NCBI GenBank assembly: GCA_025350285.1
Contig: JANXYE010000682.1
Location: 1-7,236, forward strand
Direction of reading: 5' to 3'
DNA from: Chloroflexota bacterium
Lineage (GTDB): Bacteria > Chloroflexota > Dehalococcoidia > Tepidiformales > Tepidiformaceae
DNA length: 7,236 bases
Shown: one piece after another, positions 5,372 through 7,236 of the stretch
Numbering within the stretch: the first letter of the stretch is position 1
How the letters are laid out: each line of letters opens with the position of its first letter
Made by a program: the position numbers and the translations under genes
The notes under the pieces: model-generated
Told to the model about the DNA's origin: nothing
Seen by the model: only the letters and a program-made list of their open reading frames with translations
Database searches by the model: none

Positions 5372-5841
5372 TGGAGGCCGCAATCAAACGCGACAACACG
5401 GCCCCAGCCCGCCGGCGCGAAAACGCGCCTATCCGCCGCCCGCGCCGGCCCGCGACGATTGTCCCGGACGTGCTGCTGGCAACGGCGGCCGCCGCATTGG
5501 CGATGGCCGCGATCTTTTTGGCCGAGACCTTCGTCAGCAACGGCCACGTTGAGGGCGACGCATCCGAGACGCTGGCCCGCGTATTCGCCGCCACGCTGGC
5601 GATGACCGGTGTGATGATGTTCTTCATGGCGCTCGTTCTCCTCCGGGACGAACGCAGGCAGGGGGACCACTACCGCGGCCCGCTCGCTATCGGCGCCGTC
5701 GTTGGTGTGATCGAAGCGATCCTCTTCCTCAGGCAGGGGGACCAGCTCTTAGTTGTACCGCCGGTCTTTCTCCTGCTGGCCGCGCGCCCGCTGCGCCGTT
5801 TCGTTGGGCGGTTGTTGCCCACGCGGGATGGTGGCGAATGA
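5371..5841 (+). CDS. Small multi-pass membrane protein of unknown function
   Basis: I do not recognise a family. The 156-residue product begins with an Arg/Pro-rich tail (residues 6-27, many Arg), probably cytoplasmic by the positive-inside rule. Hydrophobic segments follow at about 34-54, 68-91, 104-120 and 126-138, so three or four membrane spans are likely. A polar, acidic loop (about 56-67) separates the first two spans, a basic '[12 protein letters not shown]' loop (92-103) the next two, and an Arg-rich tail closes the protein. The GTG at 5371 shares its first base with the upstream TAG stop; there is no strong Shine-Dalgarno, so translation may depend on re-initiation. A GTG at 5470 (residue 34) is an alternative start but would remove the basic tail. 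The stop overlaps the carB ATG. Codon use looks like its neighbours. The order of spans is inference from hydropathy by eye. Confidence 0.8.
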   Translation: MEAAIKRDNTAPARRRENAPIRRPRRPATIVPDVLLATAAAALAMAAIFLAETFVSNGHVEGDASETLARVFAATLAMTGVMMFFMALVLLRDERRQGDHYRGPLAIGAVVGVIEAILFLRQGDQLLVVPPVFLLLAARPLRRFVGRLLPTRDGGE

Positions 5842-7236
5842 AGCCGAAGAGCGTGCTCATCATCGGCTCGGGCCCGATCGTCATCGGCCAGGCCGCCGAA
5901 TTCGACTACGCCGGCACCCAGGCCTGCAAGGCGATGCGCGAAGAGGGCGTGCGCAGCATTCTTGTGAACTCCAACCCGGCTACGATCATGACCGACCTGG
6001 ACATCGCCGATGCCGTCTACGTCGAGCCGCTTACGGTGTCTGTCCTCGAACGGATCATCGCGCGTGAGCGTCCCGAGGCCCTCCTGCCGACGATGGGTGG
6101 GCAGACCGGGCTCAACCTCGCCGTCGACCTCGACCGCGCGGGCATTCTCGAAAAGTACAACGTGCGGCTGCTCGGCACGCCACTCCTCGGCATCCGCCGG
6201 GCCGAAGACCGTGAACTTTTCCGCGACATGCTCACCCTGCTCGGCGAACCGGTGCTCGAGAGCGAGATCTGCACGACCCTCGAACAGTGTGTCGCGGCGG
6301 CCGAGCAGATCGGGCTGCCGGTCGTGATTCGCCCGGCGTACACGCTTGGCGGCACCGGCGGCGGGATGGCCTTCACCCGTGAGCAGCTACGGGCGATCGC
6401 GACAACTGGCCTCGAAGCCAGCCCTATCACCCAGGTCCTCGTCGAAAAGAATCTGCTCGGCTGGAAGGAGATCGAGTACGAAGTGATGCGCGACGGCGCC
6501 GGCAACTGCATCACCATCTGCAATATGGAGAACCTGGACCCGATGGGCGTCCACACCGGCGACTCCATCGTGGTCGCTCCCTCGCAGACGCTCAGCGATA
6601 AGGACTATCAGATGCTCCGTTCGTCGGCGCTGCGCATCATCACGGAGCTCGGCATCGAAGGTGGCTGCAACGTCCAGTTTGCGCTCGCGCCACGCAAAGA
6701 TGTCCGCGATTGGGAAGGCGACCGGGATCAGCCGCTGCCCTACCACGTGATCGAAGTGAACCCCCGCGTCTCGCGCTCGTCGGCGCTCGCCTCGAAGGCG
6801 ACCGGCTATCCGATCGCCCGCGTGGCCGCAAAGATCGCCTGCGGGAAGACACTCGACCAGATCCCGAACGCGGTCACGCAGAAGACAACGGCCGCTTTCG
6901 AACCAGCTCTCGACTACTGCGTCGTGAAGATTCCTCGCTGGCCGTTCGATAAGTTCGCTCTCGGGGACCGCAAGCTCGGCACCCAGATGAAGGCCACCGG
7001 CGAGGTGATGGCCATCGACCGCGGCTTCGAGGCGGCCCTGAACAAAGCGGTGCGATCGCTCGAAGTCGGCGGGCATAGCCTCCTCTGGGAACGGCCGGAG
7101 TGGCGCGGCGGCGGCGAGGTCTCGCTCGAAGCCACGGACGAGCGTATCTGGAAGCTCATGGCCGTCCTTCGCCGTGGCGCCGCGCCGATGGACGTCGCCC
7201 GCCAGACGGGGGTCGATCCCTGGTTCCTTGAGCGCC
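5838..7236 (+). CDS. carB: Carbamoyl-phosphate synthase large subunit (N-terminal 466 residues; cut by window end)
   Basis: Makes carbamoyl phosphate from bicarbonate, two ATP and ammonia supplied by CarA. The frame is open without stops to the window edge; family members have about 1,070 residues, so under half is present, essentially the carboxyphosphate half. Seen in order: the pre-ATP-grasp domain with '[17 protein letters not shown]' (10-26), '[10 protein letters not shown]' and '[12 protein letters not shown]'; the ATP-grasp domain with '[12 protein letters not shown]' (from R165), '[12 protein letters not shown]' (from G208), Q280 in 'NVQFAL', and '[20 protein letters not shown]' (from E306, with N308); then '[10 protein letters not shown]' and the start of the oligomerisation domain. 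Between Q280 and E306 there are 25 residues where E. coli CarB has 13. The ATG at 5838 overlaps the preceding stop as ATGA; GGGATGG lies 6 nt upstream. The N-terminus is a few residues shorter than in E. coli. Confidence 0.97.
   Translation, partial: MKPKSVLIIGSGPIVIGQAAEFDYAGTQACKAMREEGVRSILVNSNPATIMTDLDIADAVYVEPLTVSVLERIIARERPEALLPTMGGQTGLNLAVDLDRAGILEKYNVRLLGTPLLGIRRAEDRELFRDMLTLLGEPVLESEICTTLEQCVAAAEQIGLPVVIRPAYTLGGTGGGMAFTREQLRAIATTGLEASPITQVLVEKNLLGWKEIEYEVMRDGAGNCITICNMENLDPMGVHTGDSIVVAPSQTLSDKDYQMLRSSALRIITELGIEGGCNVQFALAPRKDVRDWEGDRDQPLPYHVIEVNPRVSRSSALASKATGYPIARVAAKIACGKTLDQIPNAVTQKTTAAFEPALDYCVVKIPRWPFDKFALGDRKLGTQMKATGEVMAIDRGFEAALNKAVRSLEVGGHSLLWERPEWRGGGEVSLEATDERIWKLMAVLRRGAAPMDVARQTGVDPWFLER

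Noticed and set aside
1..7236. Mobile element, phage, CRISPR or defence system
   Set aside because: No transposase, integrase, direct-repeat array or terminal repeats were seen; gene content is core metabolism plus a regulator.

Overview
This is a GC-rich chromosomal window carrying the start of a de novo pyrimidine (UMP) biosynthesis operon on the + strand. Behind it, on the - strand, is the N-terminal part of a divergently transcribed TetR-family regulator. The gene set (pyrR, pyrB, pyrC, carA, carB), the GTG starts, the dense gene overlaps and the protein flavour (for example the CarB stretch around '[10 protein letters not shown]' and its preceding '[11 protein letters not shown]') suggest a GC-rich bacterium, perhaps Chloroflexota. 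The taxonomy is an impression from sequence, not a computed placement.

Layout. Positions 1-531 (-) hold a TetR/AcrR-type regulator whose C-terminus runs off the window. Its promoter (-35 at 623-628, -10 at 600-605) and an imperfect palindrome at 575-600, a probable autoregulatory operator, lie just upstream. Positions 606-845 contain no convincing gene, but do contain a perfect 12-bp inverted repeat (701-712 / 778-789) of unknown role. Positions 846-991 form the pyr control region: a possible promoter, then a PyrR-binding RNA loop (882-914) with the hexaloop CCGUGA, then a candidate antiterminator. Last comes an intrinsic terminator (962-990) whose 3' arm contains the pyrR Shine-Dalgarno and whose U-tract ends next to the pyrR start codon. 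This is a Bacillus-style PyrR attenuator in a GC-rich genome, in compact form.

The operon then runs without any intergenic space: pyrR (992-1540), pyrB (1533-2519), pyrC (2516-3841), carA (3834-4925), a GNAT acetyltransferase (4922-5371), a small multi-pass membrane protein (5371-5841) and carB (5838 to the window end, truncated). Every junction overlaps by 8, 4, 8, 4, 1 and 4 nt in order, so the genes are probably translationally coupled.

Together CarA/CarB make carbamoyl phosphate, PyrB makes carbamoyl-aspartate and PyrC closes it to dihydroorotate. PyrR senses UMP/UTP versus PRPP and terminates the operon mRNA when pyrimidines are plentiful. The two genes between carA and carB have no obvious role in the pathway. 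They, the attenuator, the unexplained inverted repeat and a 12-residue CarB insertion are the points most worth a second look. I see no CRISPR, insertion sequence, tRNA or rRNA here.
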